Shown piece after piece: positions 27,272 through 36,480 of a stretch of DNA of 64,000 nucleotides. Source of the stretch: Saccharicrinis carchari (GTDB lineage Bacteria; Bacteroidota; Bacteroidia; Bacteroidales; Marinilabiliaceae); NCBI RefSeq assembly GCF_900182605.1, contig NZ_FXTB01000002.1, positions 62,001 to 126,000 on the forward strand. The letters are read 5' to 3'. The notes below the pieces were generated by a model that made no database searches, was not told the DNA's origin, and saw nothing but the letters and a program-made list of their open reading frames with translations. Within the stretch, counting starts at the first letter, position 1; each line of letters begins with the position of its first letter. The position numbers and the translations under genes were made by a program.

Positions 27272-28666
27272 ATGTTAAAAGAAAAAGAGAAAGTTGTTAA
27301 TAATTTTTTGGCGTTTGTTGAGGTTGTAATTGCTTGGCTGTCATTTAATATGGCCATGTTCTTCTGTTTTGGGCATTTCTCTTTCCTTAAGTATAAAGAT
27401 TCCATTATTATTCATTTAATCATAGGATTGGTATGGTTTATTCTGGGTAAATACTTTAGGCTTGCCCAGCTGCACCGATCCAGACCCTATTCGGCTATTC
27501 TTTTTAATTGCGTGGTCCTGGTACTAACCGGAACGTCCCTGCTGGGGCTGGCCATATTGGGGTTCGAATTAGATTATATAGGCTTTAACCCATTGCCCTA
27601 TTTTGGATTTATCAATCTTTTTTTAATGTTCGCTTTTAAGATTGCGATTTATTCCTCTTTTAAACGTGCCCGCGTACATGGCCGCAACACCAGGTCTATT
27701 ATCATAATTGGCGACTATACCGCTACATCCTTTATCGAAAAACTATTAAAGTATAAGGAGTGGGGTTATAAAATTGTGAGCATCGTTGGCAATAATGATC
27801 TGGCTCGAATTTATCAAAATGTAATCCCGGTTTTACCGCCCGACACGGATGTAGCAAAATTATTGGAACATAAAACCATCGATGAGGTTGTGTTTATCAA
27901 GGAAAGAATGCATGTTGACGAGGTGGAACAGCTTACCCATGCATGCTCAGAGGTGGGGGTAATATTTAGGATGTATTCGCCTTTTTTTAATATGCTCAAA
28001 AGCAAAGCTCATATTCACCATTACAATACCATGCCTTTGCTTACCATATCCAATACGCCTACGGATTACCTTGCCATGAAGGTTAAAGCGATATCGGATT
28101 TTGTCATCTCCTTATTGGTGATTATTTTAGCCTCGCCTGTTTTTGTGCTTATCTCGATATTGATAAAATTTACGGACGGAGGGTCGGTTTTTTTTAAACA
28201 AAGAAGAGTGGGATTGCGCGGACGGAGATTTGATGCCTTTAAATTTCGTACCATGGTGGCCAATGCCGAAGAGCTCAAGCAGGAGTTAATGGACGAAAAC
28301 GAAATGGAAGGGCCCGTTTTTAAAATAAAAAATGATCCTCGCATTACCAAAATAGGCCGCTTTTTGCGGAAAACCAGCTTGGACGAATTACCGCAATTTT
28401 TTAATGTGCTTATGGGAGATATGTCCATCGTAGGCCCGCGGCCACCGGTACCTGAGGAGGTGCAGAAGTACGAGCGCTGGCAATTACGCAGGCTGTCTAT
28501 GAAGCCGGGTATCACCTGTACATGGCAGGTGTCCGGACGTAATGATATTCCATTTGACGAGTGGATGAAAATGGATTTGGAATATATTGACAATTGGTCA
28601 TTAAAACTTGATTTTGTCATTTTTTTAAAAACCATTCGCACCATGTTATTGGCCGATGGACATTAA
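27272..28666 (+). CDS. WcaJ/WbaP-type phosphoglycosyl transferase
   Basis: A 464-residue enzyme that transfers a sugar-1-phosphate (often glucose-1-phosphate) to undecaprenyl phosphate. It has an N-terminal four-helix membrane domain with a CoA-binding-like segment (about residues 1-250), then the sugar transferase domain with KFRTMVANAEELK, SLDELPQFFNVLMGDMSIVGPRPPVPEE and CTWQVSGR. It is the long class, in contrast to the short PglC-like enzyme at 357, so the window encodes two initiation enzymes. The upstream promoter and a new transcription unit suggest a separate glycan from that of the first cluster. Confidence 0.9.
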   Translation: MLKEKEKVVNNFLAFVEVVIAWLSFNMAMFFCFGHFSFLKYKDSIIIHLIIGLVWFILGKYFRLAQLHRSRPYSAILFNCVVLVLTGTSLLGLAILGFELDYIGFNPLPYFGFINLFLMFAFKIAIYSSFKRARVHGRNTRSIIIIGDYTATSFIEKLLKYKEWGYKIVSIVGNNDLARIYQNVIPVLPPDTDVAKLLEHKTIDEVVFIKERMHVDEVEQLTHACSEVGVIFRMYSPFFNMLKSKAHIHHYNTMPLLTISNTPTDYLAMKVKAISDFVISLLVIILASPVFVLISILIKFTDGGSVFFKQRRVGLRGRRFDAFKFRTMVANAEELKQELMDENEMEGPVFKIKNDPRITKIGRFLRKTSLDELPQFFNVLMGDMSIVGPRPPVPEEVQKYERWQLRRLSMKPGITCTWQVSGRNDIPFDEWMKMDLEYIDNWSLKLDFVIFLKTIRTMLLADGH

Positions 28667-28695
28667 GTTAGCGCTATGCGGTATAAAAAGTAAAA

Positions 28696-29484
28696 ATGAT
28701 GACAAATAGGATGGTATTTTGCGGCATGTTGCTGGCTTACTTTTTTGTTGCCTGTAATCCGAATAGGGTGCCCAAAGGATTTCCGGAAGAAGAAGAGTTT
28801 GCCCGAATATTAGCCGATGTACACTATGCTGAGGCTACCATAGGTCAAATTCGGATAAAGGACAGAGGCGTTGATAGTACTGCCAATACTTACTACCATT
28901 ATATTTTGGCCAGGCACAATTTAACACAGCAAAAGTTTGACACTGTGGTTAGTTGGTATCTTTCGCATCCCGAATTATACCAGGAGGTGTACGATAAAGT
29001 GATTGCCCTGTTGAGCGAACAGGAGGCGCATTACGAAAGAGATATTAAAGAACAAGAGGAAGAAGAGGAGAGGGTACGAAAAGAGAAGCAGGCACGTAGC
29101 ATATGGAAAGGCGAAAAGAGCTATTTCATCACTAAGGCGGATACTTTTGACAGACGGATTCCTTTTAGCATAAGTGTAGATACTATTGTGGCACAAGGAT
29201 ACCAATTGAGCGCATTCTACCAATTTTTAAAACAAAGTAGTGTTAAAGAACCCTTGATGGAGGTAATTGCACTTTACGCCGACAGCACTACGGATACTTT
29301 ATATTACAATCTTCCAGCTACCCATATCAATTCAAAAGCAGCCTTGATGATAGGTTTTGAAAAAGAGCAGCAAGTACTTCAAATGGAAGGTTTTTTGGTG
29401 AAGCACGACACGACAGAGCAAATTCGTGCACGTATAAATAATATTGAGTTTGAATATATACCCGTAGCGGATTCAGTAAGATGA
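28696..29484 (+). CDS. DUF4296-family lipoprotein
   Basis: A 262-residue lipoprotein (lipobox FFVAC, Cys20) whose first part after the signal, PKGFPEEEEFARILADVHYAEATIGQ, followed by YYHYILARHNLTQQKFDTVVSWYLSHPELY, is the DUF4296 pattern. A glutamate-rich coiled-coil stretch follows (about residues 115-135). The function of the family is unknown; it is widely kept in Bacteroidota. Its stop overlaps the next start by four bases (ATGA at 29481-29484), so it is translationally coupled with the amidohydrolase-like protein. Confidence 0.85.
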   Translation: MMTNRMVFCGMLLAYFFVACNPNRVPKGFPEEEEFARILADVHYAEATIGQIRIKDRGVDSTANTYYHYILARHNLTQQKFDTVVSWYLSHPELYQEVYDKVIALLSEQEAHYERDIKEQEEEEERVRKEKQARSIWKGEKSYFITKADTFDRRIPFSISVDTIVAQGYQLSAFYQFLKQSSVKEPLMEVIALYADSTTDTLYYNLPATHINSKAALMIGFEKEQQVLQMEGFLVKHDTTEQIRARINNIEFEYIPVADSVR

Positions 29485-30044
29485 AAAAAATAGCTGCGCA
29501 TTATTGGTTGCGTCCAGATGGCACGGTGGGTAAATTCCCCGTTATCACTTTCCACAGCGACAATAGGATAGCACAAATACGCGAAAGAGAATCATTTGAA
29601 GAGGAGGAAGCGCTTTTGCTGGTCAATGGTTTTTTGATTCCGGGCTTGGTGGATTATGCCATCTGCAACCCATTGGCGTTAGATAAAAACGCACTTAAAA
29701 AATATTTAAACAGGATAACTATTGCCGGCATCAGGGGGCTGGGCGTACCCGAAAATATGTACATCCGCCTGCAGGAGGTGAACCCGGGAAATTTAATATT
29801 AATTGAGACCTTGACGGCCATGGATAGGCAGGAGGATATAATGGGTTTTGAGAAAATTAAGGCGGCAAAGGATTCCATGGCCGAACTAAAAAAACTAACC
29901 GTCAGCAATGCCCAGTCTTTGGGTGTGAATCAAATGCTGGGGTCATTGGAAGTGGGCAAAGCACCCGGATTGATGGCCATAAGTAAGCTGGATTATTCTA
30001 CATTTTGTGTGGACAAAAAGAGTAAATTAAAGATAATAATGTAA
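29481..30044 (+). CDS. Amidohydrolase-like shell without catalytic core
   Basis: A 187-residue protein made only of pieces that flank the catalytic barrel in amidohydrolases. LLVNGFLIPGLVDYAICNP mirrors the usual PGxVDxHxH entry, but both metal histidines are missing. The C-terminal LTVSNAQSLGVNQMLGSLEVGKAPGLMAI mirrors the usual GSLEVGKDADLVV finish. The central barrel is shortened to about 110 residues. It is therefore probably not a metal hydrolase, but a structural or binding relic kept between DUF4296 and CysQ genes. Reading frame and coupling (four bases with the previous gene, one base with the next) argue that it is expressed. Confidence 0.7.
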   Translation: MKKIAAHYWLRPDGTVGKFPVITFHSDNRIAQIRERESFEEEEALLLVNGFLIPGLVDYAICNPLALDKNALKKYLNRITIAGIRGLGVPENMYIRLQEVNPGNLILIETLTAMDRQEDIMGFEKIKAAKDSMAELKKLTVSNAQSLGVNQMLGSLEVGKAPGLMAISKLDYSTFCVDKKSKLKIIM

Positions 30045-30883
30045 TGGATAGTTTGTTACATACAGCTATAAAAGCGTCCGTAGCGGCAGGGAAAGCCATT
30101 TTGGAAGTATATGAATCAGAAAATTTTGGCGTGGAAGCTAAAGCCGACAGTTCGCCGCTAACATTAGCCGACAGAGCTGCCCATGATATTATTGAGGCCT
30201 ATTTGCTCAAATCAAATATCCCTATTTTAAGTGAGGAAGGAAAACATGAGGGTTACGATACAAGGAAAAAATGGGAGCAATTATGGATTGTTGACCCCCT
30301 GGATGGTACCAGAGAGTTTGTAAAAAAAACGGGTGAGTTTACGGTCAATATTGCCCTTATAAATAATGGTTTACCCGTATTGGGTGTTGTTTTTGTTCCC
30401 GTATCCGCTGTGCTCTATTATGCCGTTAAGGATGAGGGAGCGTTTAAAGTTACACTGGAAAAAGATTGGGGTTCAACTGAAGATGTTCAATTCCTTCATT
30501 CGCAGCGGTTGCCGCTGTGTAATAAAAACGAAAAATTCCGTATTGTCGCCAGTGTAAGCCATAGGTCGGCTGAAACCAATCAGTTTATCGGGGCTTTGGA
30601 AAAAAAATTCGGGCAGGCCGAAGTAGTGTCGGTAGGGAGTTCTATTAAGCTGTGCAAAGTAGCCGAAGGAAGTGCCGATGTTTATCCTCGTATGGGACCA
30701 ACTATGGAATGGGATATTGCTGCAGGACAAGCCATTGCCGAAGCTGCCGGTGCGCATGTGACAGATTGGGATACCGGTAGCAGAATGGTGTACAATAAGG
30801 CCAGTTTGTACAACAACTGGTTTGTGGTGAGTAAAAATGAGCTATGGCGCGATAGGGTGCTCTCTTTGGCCCGCTTAAAGTAA
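30044..30883 (+). CDS. cysQ: 3'(2'),5'-bisphosphate nucleotidase
   Basis: A 279-residue magnesium-dependent phosphatase of the inositol monophosphatase family, CysQ type. PLTLADRAAHDII, LSEEGK, WIVDPLDGTREFVKKTGEFTVNIAL (metal-binding Asp and the LDGT loop) and MEWDIAAGQAI are all present. It hydrolyses adenosine 3',5'-bisphosphate to AMP, removing an inhibitor made by sulfate and phosphopantetheine metabolism. The start codon overlaps the previous stop by one base (TAATG). The sulfate link is known for the family; other phospho-substrates cannot be excluded. Confidence 0.9.
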   Translation: MDSLLHTAIKASVAAGKAILEVYESENFGVEAKADSSPLTLADRAAHDIIEAYLLKSNIPILSEEGKHEGYDTRKKWEQLWIVDPLDGTREFVKKTGEFTVNIALINNGLPVLGVVFVPVSAVLYYAVKDEGAFKVTLEKDWGSTEDVQFLHSQRLPLCNKNEKFRIVASVSHRSAETNQFIGALEKKFGQAEVVSVGSSIKLCKVAEGSADVYPRMGPTMEWDIAAGQAIAEAAGAHVTDWDTGSRMVYNKASLYNNWFVVSKNELWRDRVLSLARLK

Positions 30884-30923
30884 GTTATATCCTTTTGTAC
30901 GGGTTTGTTTTGTGCCCTTAGTA

Positions 30924-31868
30924 TTAGCCCAGCTTACAGTGTTGCAGAATTTCTCGCACGTTTGTCTCATCAATTTTTAATTGTTTTATCAAGCCATCTA
31001 TACCGTCAAACTTTTTTTCGTCCCGTATCTTTTTTGTAAATATCACTTCAATCTCTTCGGAATAAATATCCCGGTTAAAATCTAAGATATGAACTTCCAC
31101 GCTCAGCTGATTAAGTTGCGTAACAGTAGGGCGAACACCAATATTGAGCATGCCTCCATAGCGTTTACCCATAACGTGTAATAGGCACGCATATACGCCA
31201 AAGGAAGGAATAAGCTTGTAATTTTCGTTGGGTGTTATGTTGGCAGTGGGATAACCCAGTCTGCGTCCCAGTTTTTGTCCGCCGGTAACCGTTCCATAAA
31301 TCGAATAACTATAACCCAGCATTCGATTGGCTTCTTCTATTTTACCTTGATTTAGCAGATTACGAATTAAAGTTGAACTGATAGCCGTGTTGTTGGAATA
31401 TACGGCACCTACACGCGACAGTCCAAAGCCCAGCCTTTTGCTTATATCTGCATAGGTATGGTAATCGGCCAGGCGGTCTTTACCAAAACGGTGATTATAG
31501 CCTACCACCAGGTGACGCATGCCCAGCTTTTGTATCAGGATTTCGCGGATAAAGCGTTCGGCGGTATAATTAGCCAGCTCTTGGCTAAAGGGCAGTAGTA
31601 TCAGAAAATCGATACCGTAGCTGCTTATTTTTTTTGTTTTTTCATTCAGGGTAGTGATAAATTTCAGCTCCTCAGCCTGCTTTTTTTTGAGCACCAGACG
31701 AGGATGAGGCCAAAAGGATAAAACGGTTGATTTACCTCCCGTTTTTTTAGCGCGGTCCACTACTTCTTCTAAAAGCTTTGCATGCCCCCGATGTACCCCA
31801 TCAAACATACCAATGGTAAGCACCACATTGGTGGCTGAAAATGTATCGATTCCGGAATATATTTTCAT
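30924..31868 (-). CDS. ribF: Bifunctional riboflavin kinase/FAD synthetase
   Basis: A 314-residue enzyme making FMN and FAD from riboflavin. The N-terminal adenylyltransferase part has the nucleotidyl motif GMFDGVHRGHAKLL (residues 22-35) and VGYNHRFGKDRLADY. The C-terminal kinase part has GRRLGYPTANITP and GMLNIGVRPTV. Length is normal. The start codon (31866-31868) overlaps the stop of the upstream ABC transporter by one base on the minus strand, so the two are cotranscribed, although no functional link is known. It converges with cysQ with no clear terminator between. Confidence 0.93.
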   Translation of the reverse strand: MKIYSGIDTFSATNVVLTIGMFDGVHRGHAKLLEEVVDRAKKTGGKSTVLSFWPHPRLVLKKKQAEELKFITTLNEKTKKISSYGIDFLILLPFSQELANYTAERFIREILIQKLGMRHLVVGYNHRFGKDRLADYHTYADISKRLGFGLSRVGAVYSNNTAISSTLIRNLLNQGKIEEANRMLGYSYSIYGTVTGGQKLGRRLGYPTANITPNENYKLIPSFGVYACLLHVMGKRYGGMLNIGVRPTVTQLNQLSVEVHILDFNRDIYSEEIEVIFTKKIRDEKKFDGIDGLIKQLKIDETNVREILQHCKLG

Positions 31869-34800
31869 TATACTTTGCTTAAATGAATCCTGAACCTCCG
31901 TTTCAACCTAAACTTCTCAAAATAAATAATAATACGGCGCAACACATCAAGGTAAAGTGTTACATACAATAGCCAGGTACTAAACCAGATAACCAACATA
32001 TTAAAAAATGGAGTAGGAATAGTGATACCCGCAAATTTTTTGGTGGGGGCAAAAAAATGCGCCCTTCCCCAATCCGAGGTGCCGTCTCTTAAAACAGGAT
32101 CTTTTTTGGGGATGTACTCGCCATCCATAAGTACCAGATGTTTAAGTTCTGTTTTGTTTAAAAGTTGTGCTGCAAGGCTGTTGTTGTGGTACTGCTGCTT
32201 CAGTTTAAATAACGCGTCTGCCCCTCCCATATTATTGGCCAGTTGCTTGTAAGTAGCATCTTTGTTGCTACGGGCTTCCTTATATTTATTTTGGTATATA
32301 ATGGCCAGGCTGTCTAACAACAGTTCAGTTTGTTTTGTATAGGATTCATCGGGTAGTTCACCCTGATAAGGTGCATGTTTAAAATCAGCCGATAAATCCT
32401 TGTCCATTTTGGTCAGTTCGGTTTCAATGATGCTGCGATGGGCTTGGGCTTCTTCTGTTTTATTTTCCATCAACAAGCTGTTTATTCTTGCGTTATGTTG
32501 TTTAAGCGCGGGTATCAGTAATGAGTAGTAATACGATGACTCGCTTATCGTTTGGTCATCCTCAAAAAAGTTACGCTCGTAGCGGTTTTCGGCAAACTGA
32601 TTTACCGCCAGTGCTTCGTAGGCCCATCGCGAGGTCATCATGTCGGCAATGCGGGGAACATAATCCTTGGTTTGAATTGAGTTGTGCAGTTTGTCGAAGT
32701 TAACGATTACCCCGCTAAATAGCAGCTGTGGAATCAGTATCAGAGGTATTAGTATGTAAATAGATACCACTGATTTTATGCCACTGCTAATGTTAAGGCC
32801 AAGCATATTGGAAAAGCAGGCCGCCGAAAACAATATCATCCAGTAACTGGGGTTTAAACCTTTAATTTCCAGGATGTAATTGCCAATAAGCACAAAGCTT
32901 AAGGTTTGGATGGCCGAAATGAAAAATAATATAGTTATTTTACTGTTTAAATAGCTAAAACGGCTTAGGTTCAGAAATTTTTCGCGTTGCAACAGTTTGC
33001 GATCCTTGATAATTTCCTCGGCACTAACGTTGAGTCCAAGGAACAGGGCAACCGTTACAGCCATGAAAAGGTAGGCCGGGATATTGTCGTTTTGGCTAAA
33101 AATATATTGGTTGGGATCGCTGGCCGTACCCGCCATAAACTTGGTGAATAAACCGAGTATCAGTGCTAATATCGGTGCTTCTAAAAAGGTTATTAGCATA
33201 TATTGCCTGTCCTTATATTTGGATAGGGAGCCGCGAAGCGTGTAAATAACGAATTGACGAAGCCTGTTCGGGATATTGTAAAGGTTAGGCGGCAGTGGCT
33301 CAACTTCATCGGGCTGGTCTGTTTTTTTCCATTCAAATTTTTGCTCAATTTCATTTTGGTATTGATGATACCATTCAACGGGTTTTGTTTTGCGTTTTCG
33401 TATTAATCGGCCGTCGGGATTCACCATTCGGGCTTCGATAATACTTAGTGGCTGTTCAACTTTTACGCTACCGCAAAGGTAGCATTCGCTGTCTTCGGGA
33501 TTAACGTAATTGGCCTGTTGCTTGAAATATACGATGGCATCCATCGGGTTGCCGTTGTAAATGATATAACCTCCTTTATCGATGATCAACAGTTTATCCA
33601 GCATTTTGTATATGTCGGAGGAGGGTTGGTGGATATTGAGGATGACCAGCCTACCCTTGAGTGTCTGCCGCTTTAGCAAGGCCATTACTTTTTCTGAGTC
33701 CATTGATGAAAGACCCGATGTGGGTTCATCTACAAATAAAATAGACGGTTCGCGCATTAGCTCTAAAGCAATGTTCAGCCGTTTACGCTGTCCCCCACTC
33801 AGTGTTTTGTTTAGTGGACTGCCCACTACCATGTCGCGTGCTTCAACTAAATCAAAGTCTTTTAGTGCCGATTCCACCAGGCTGACAATCTCCGGTTTGG
33901 TGAAGTCGCTAAAGCAAAGCTCAGCATTAAAATACAAGTTTTCGAACACGGTAAGCTCCTCAATTAACAAATCTTCCTGTGGTACGTGACCAATCACCCC
34001 CTTGAGAGCTTCTTTTTGCTCATGGATATCCAGCCCGTTGATATGTATGGAACCGCTCGACATACGGTAGCTACCGTTGAGCACATTCAGAAGGGTTGAT
34101 TTTCCGGTTCCGCTACCGCCCATAATGCCTACAAGCTGACCCGACCGCCCTGTAAAACTAAAGGCGTGGATGCCAATTTGTTTGTCGTTGAACTTATATA
34201 CTACGTCGCGCGCCTTTAGCATTATCCGGCCACTCTCTTTCTTTTGCACAAACACCTCTGAAACTTTTCCGTAATAAACGGGGGGCATTCGTGAGGTTTT
34301 AATTACGGAGCCTACACTTAGTATATAAGCGTTATTCCGTTCAACTTTATGCCCGTTCAGGTATAGGTTCCTGTCGCCCGAATATCGGAAAATAAAGGTG
34401 TTGGTGCTTTGTATATATAAAATCCAAACAAACACCTGTTGCTTAGGATTGTAAAGGTGCTTAAAGTTGGGTAAGGGGGGCTCTTCTTGTCCGCTGATAA
34501 CCAGCACTTTTTGCGGATCGCTGACTTCCTTGGGGTCAACTAATATAAAGGTCTTTAACAAGGCGTAATCCACCGGGTCTATCATCATGCCTATCGATAA
34601 TTTATCAATTACCTCATTGGCTATGGTGCTGGTTTTTTCTTCTTTGCGCATGAACTCCAGTAGTTGGACAAAAAGCCATATTTTAGACTCTCTCTCGAGT
34701 TCTTTGTTTAACTCGTCGCAAATGGAGTACAGCTGGTCGTAATTGTCAGAGGATTGTTGTTCTACCTCTGATCGTATTGGGCTGTAGGTGTATTTATGAA

Positions 34801-34975
34801 ACGATTGTATATAAAAATTAAATCGTTGGAGGTATTGATCTACGTATTCTTTATTAAAGTTACGGAGCAACTCCTGTTCAATTAAGCTGCGTGCACTGTC
34901 TAACCTGCTTTCTTTACGTACATTGGTTAGTAAAGCATAAAGCTTCATAAGTGCATCCAATAGCGTTTCGCTCAT
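31868..34975 (-). CDS. ABCG-like transporter with N-terminal FHA-like segment
   Basis: A 1,035-residue half-transporter fusion. The first 180 residues are helical and unlike the rest, and may be TerB-like. Residues about 195-245 (RYSGDRNLYLNGHKVERNNAYILSVGSVI split over two blocks) resemble an FHA-type beta-sandwich. The ATPase follows: Walker A MGGSGTGKSTLLN near 283, signature LSGGQRKRLNIAL near 393, Walker B ILFVDEPTSG near 413. The last 450 residues form an ABC2-type membrane domain. A long coiled, soluble loop (about residues 810-960) splits the last helices. The substrate is unknown; the type is often linked to lipid or glycan export. Confidence 0.83.
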   Translation of the reverse strand: MSETLLDALMKLYALLTNVRKESRLDSARSLIEQELLRNFNKEYVDQYLQRFNFYIQSFHKYTYSPIRSEVEQQSSDNYDQLYSICDELNKELERESKIWLFVQLLEFMRKEEKTSTIANEVIDKLSIGMMIDPVDYALLKTFILVDPKEVSDPQKVLVISGQEEPPLPNFKHLYNPKQQVFVWILYIQSTNTFIFRYSGDRNLYLNGHKVERNNAYILSVGSVIKTSRMPPVYYGKVSEVFVQKKESGRIMLKARDVVYKFNDKQIGIHAFSFTGRSGQLVGIMGGSGTGKSTLLNVLNGSYRMSSGSIHINGLDIHEQKEALKGVIGHVPQEDLLIEELTVFENLYFNAELCFSDFTKPEIVSLVESALKDFDLVEARDMVVGSPLNKTLSGGQRKRLNIALELMREPSILFVDEPTSGLSSMDSEKVMALLKRQTLKGRLVILNIHQPSSDIYKMLDKLLIIDKGGYIIYNGNPMDAIVYFKQQANYVNPEDSECYLCGSVKVEQPLSIIEARMVNPDGRLIRKRKTKPVEWYHQYQNEIEQKFEWKKTDQPDEVEPLPPNLYNIPNRLRQFVIYTLRGSLSKYKDRQYMLITFLEAPILALILGLFTKFMAGTASDPNQYIFSQNDNIPAYLFMAVTVALFLGLNVSAEEIIKDRKLLQREKFLNLSRFSYLNSKITILFFISAIQTLSFVLIGNYILEIKGLNPSYWMILFSAACFSNMLGLNISSGIKSVVSIYILIPLILIPQLLFSGVIVNFDKLHNSIQTKDYVPRIADMMTSRWAYEALAVNQFAENRYERNFFEDDQTISESSYYYSLLIPALKQHNARINSLLMENKTEEAQAHRSIIETELTKMDKDLSADFKHAPYQGELPDESYTKQTELLLDSLAIIYQNKYKEARSNKDATYKQLANNMGGADALFKLKQQYHNNSLAAQLLNKTELKHLVLMDGEYIPKKDPVLRDGTSDWGRAHFFAPTKKFAGITIPTPFFNMLVIWFSTWLLYVTLYLDVLRRIIIYFEKFRLKRRFRIHLSKV

Positions 34976-35163
34976 AACTTATTTTATAATCGTTTAACCC
35001 TTGCTTAATGGGTCTCCGTTAAATAATAACTTTAACGTACTTATTTCTATAACCCTATAAAAATAAACAAATTATAGAGGGCGGTACGTAGATATCTCAT
35101 TGCAAAAAAATATCATCTGCCGGTCAAATCAAGTTAACTTATTCAGATAAACACTGTTTCGCC

Positions 35164-35196
35164 AAAAAAAAGCGACCATGCAATGATCGCTTTTTT
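35164..35196 (-). terminator. Terminator of the minus-strand lipoprotein gene
   Basis: Stem aaaaagcga.cat/atg.tcgcttttt with one G-U pair on the minus-strand RNA, ending in a U run. It lies about 45 bases past the stop codon of the lipoprotein gene. Confidence 0.85.
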
Positions 35197-35241
35197 GTAT
35201 GGTGCAGGTGATTGCAGTTTTTTAATGGAAACGTCAAAAGT

Positions 35242-36072
35242 TTATTTGCTAGCCACAATTTTCTTTCGAATTTTCAGCGATTCTTCCGCAATTTTTCTCA
35301 TTTGTTCCAACGTAATTGCAGTTTCCTCGATACCATCATAAATATTGGCCATGGTGGATAAATCCTGAATAGTTTCGGCAACGTTAGGATTGCTCTTGTA
35401 GTTATCCATTATATCCATTAGCTTTTGTAAGGGATCTTTTTGCTTTAAAATGATGGTTACCATTTCTTTGCTGTTAAAAGTTTCTTCCGATATATGCGTG
35501 GCAATATAAAGTCCCTCTACCCAGGCGCCTGCCATAACCAGGGCCGATATGGGTGCCCTGTTATTACGGTTTAAGAAGTCGTAGGTGTCGTAAAATGAAT
35601 TAGTAATCAGTTGAACCAAAGCGTCCTTGTTGTCTTCGTTGGCTTCAATTTGTTCCAACAAATCTTCGCGCACGGCAGCCTCCAGATCCAGTCCTTCAAG
35701 CATTTTTTTTGAAGCATCGATAAAGTTGATGGTTTCTTGCTTTTGGTTGTAGGTGCTGGCATAGCTTAGGTCAGCTCCAAAAACACCCAGGTTTAGCGCC
35801 ATTGATTTCTCCGTTACGTATTTATCAGCATTGGCCGGGTTGTTGGCTAAATCAAAAATATACGAAGCTTCAATTTCATTGAGCATTTCAACAATTTCGT
35901 AGGAGGTAGGCAATGGATAAACAAACTCCCTCACTTTGGTTTCCACCTCTTCCTTGGCCATTTGTACCGTTTCGGTATTATCGCTTTTTTTAGAACAGCT
36001 GTTGCACGATGCAAAACCGATTATAATTGCGGAGAACAAAGCGGCTATTGCCAAAAATTTAATTTTTTTCAT
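35242..36072 (-). CDS. Helical lipoprotein of unknown function
   Basis: A 276-residue lipoprotein with lipobox GFASC (Cys23) followed by another Cys at 26. After that the protein is almost wholly helical and acidic, with segments such as MAKEEVETKVREFVYPLPTS, LGVFGADLSYASTYNQKQE, KMLEGLDLEAAVRE and ISALVMAGAWVEGLYIA. These resemble periplasmic lipoproteins found in Bacteroidota without known function. Standing alone with its own promoter candidate and terminator, it is a single-gene transcription unit. Confidence 0.8.
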   Translation of the reverse strand: MKKIKFLAIAALFSAIIIGFASCNSCSKKSDNTETVQMAKEEVETKVREFVYPLPTSYEIVEMLNEIEASYIFDLANNPANADKYVTEKSMALNLGVFGADLSYASTYNQKQETINFIDASKKMLEGLDLEAAVREDLLEQIEANEDNKDALVQLITNSFYDTYDFLNRNNRAPISALVMAGAWVEGLYIATHISEETFNSKEMVTIILKQKDPLQKLMDIMDNYKSNPNVAETIQDLSTMANIYDGIEETAITLEQMRKIAEESLKIRKKIVASK

Positions 36073-36480
36073 TTTGTGTAGGTATTACTTGATTAGTAAG
36101 TCAATAGTGTTAAATGTTTGCTAGCTGAACGCCAAAGCGTTGCTGTATCATCTTATGTAGTACAAATATAGTCGTTTTCAAAAACAAATTGAATGAACTT
36201 ATGCTATTTTTCTATAAAATAGGTTTTAATTAGATGTTGCTTAATGGATATTAGAATAAACTCTAGCTGTTTTATTTTTTAAAACTGCAATAAAGGAAAG
36301 CCATTGCAGTTAATTAAAGCCATTATGCAAGGAGTAGTAAGGGCCCTACCTGATAATAAAATTAATTTCTTTATAGCGTTGGTGAAATATATTTGGCCTT
36401 AAAAAGCTTAAGCAAATTAATAAGCAAAGGTAAAACAAATTTTGGCTTGTATAGCTTTGGAAGGCCAATGGAATAACACC
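36073..36480. other. Intergenic region upstream of the lipoprotein gene
   Basis: This 408-base AT-rich gap lies between the end of the PNP gene and the start of the lipoprotein gene, both on the minus strand. Apart from the promoter element of the lipoprotein gene, no hairpin with a U run or reading frame was seen. Confidence 0.45.
36163..36170 (-). promoter_or_regulatory. Putative -7 promoter element of the lipoprotein gene
   Basis: Reads TATATTTG on the minus strand, an exact TAnnTTTG match, about 90 bases before the start codon. A TTTG about 14 bases upstream is closer than the usual spacing. Confidence 0.5.
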
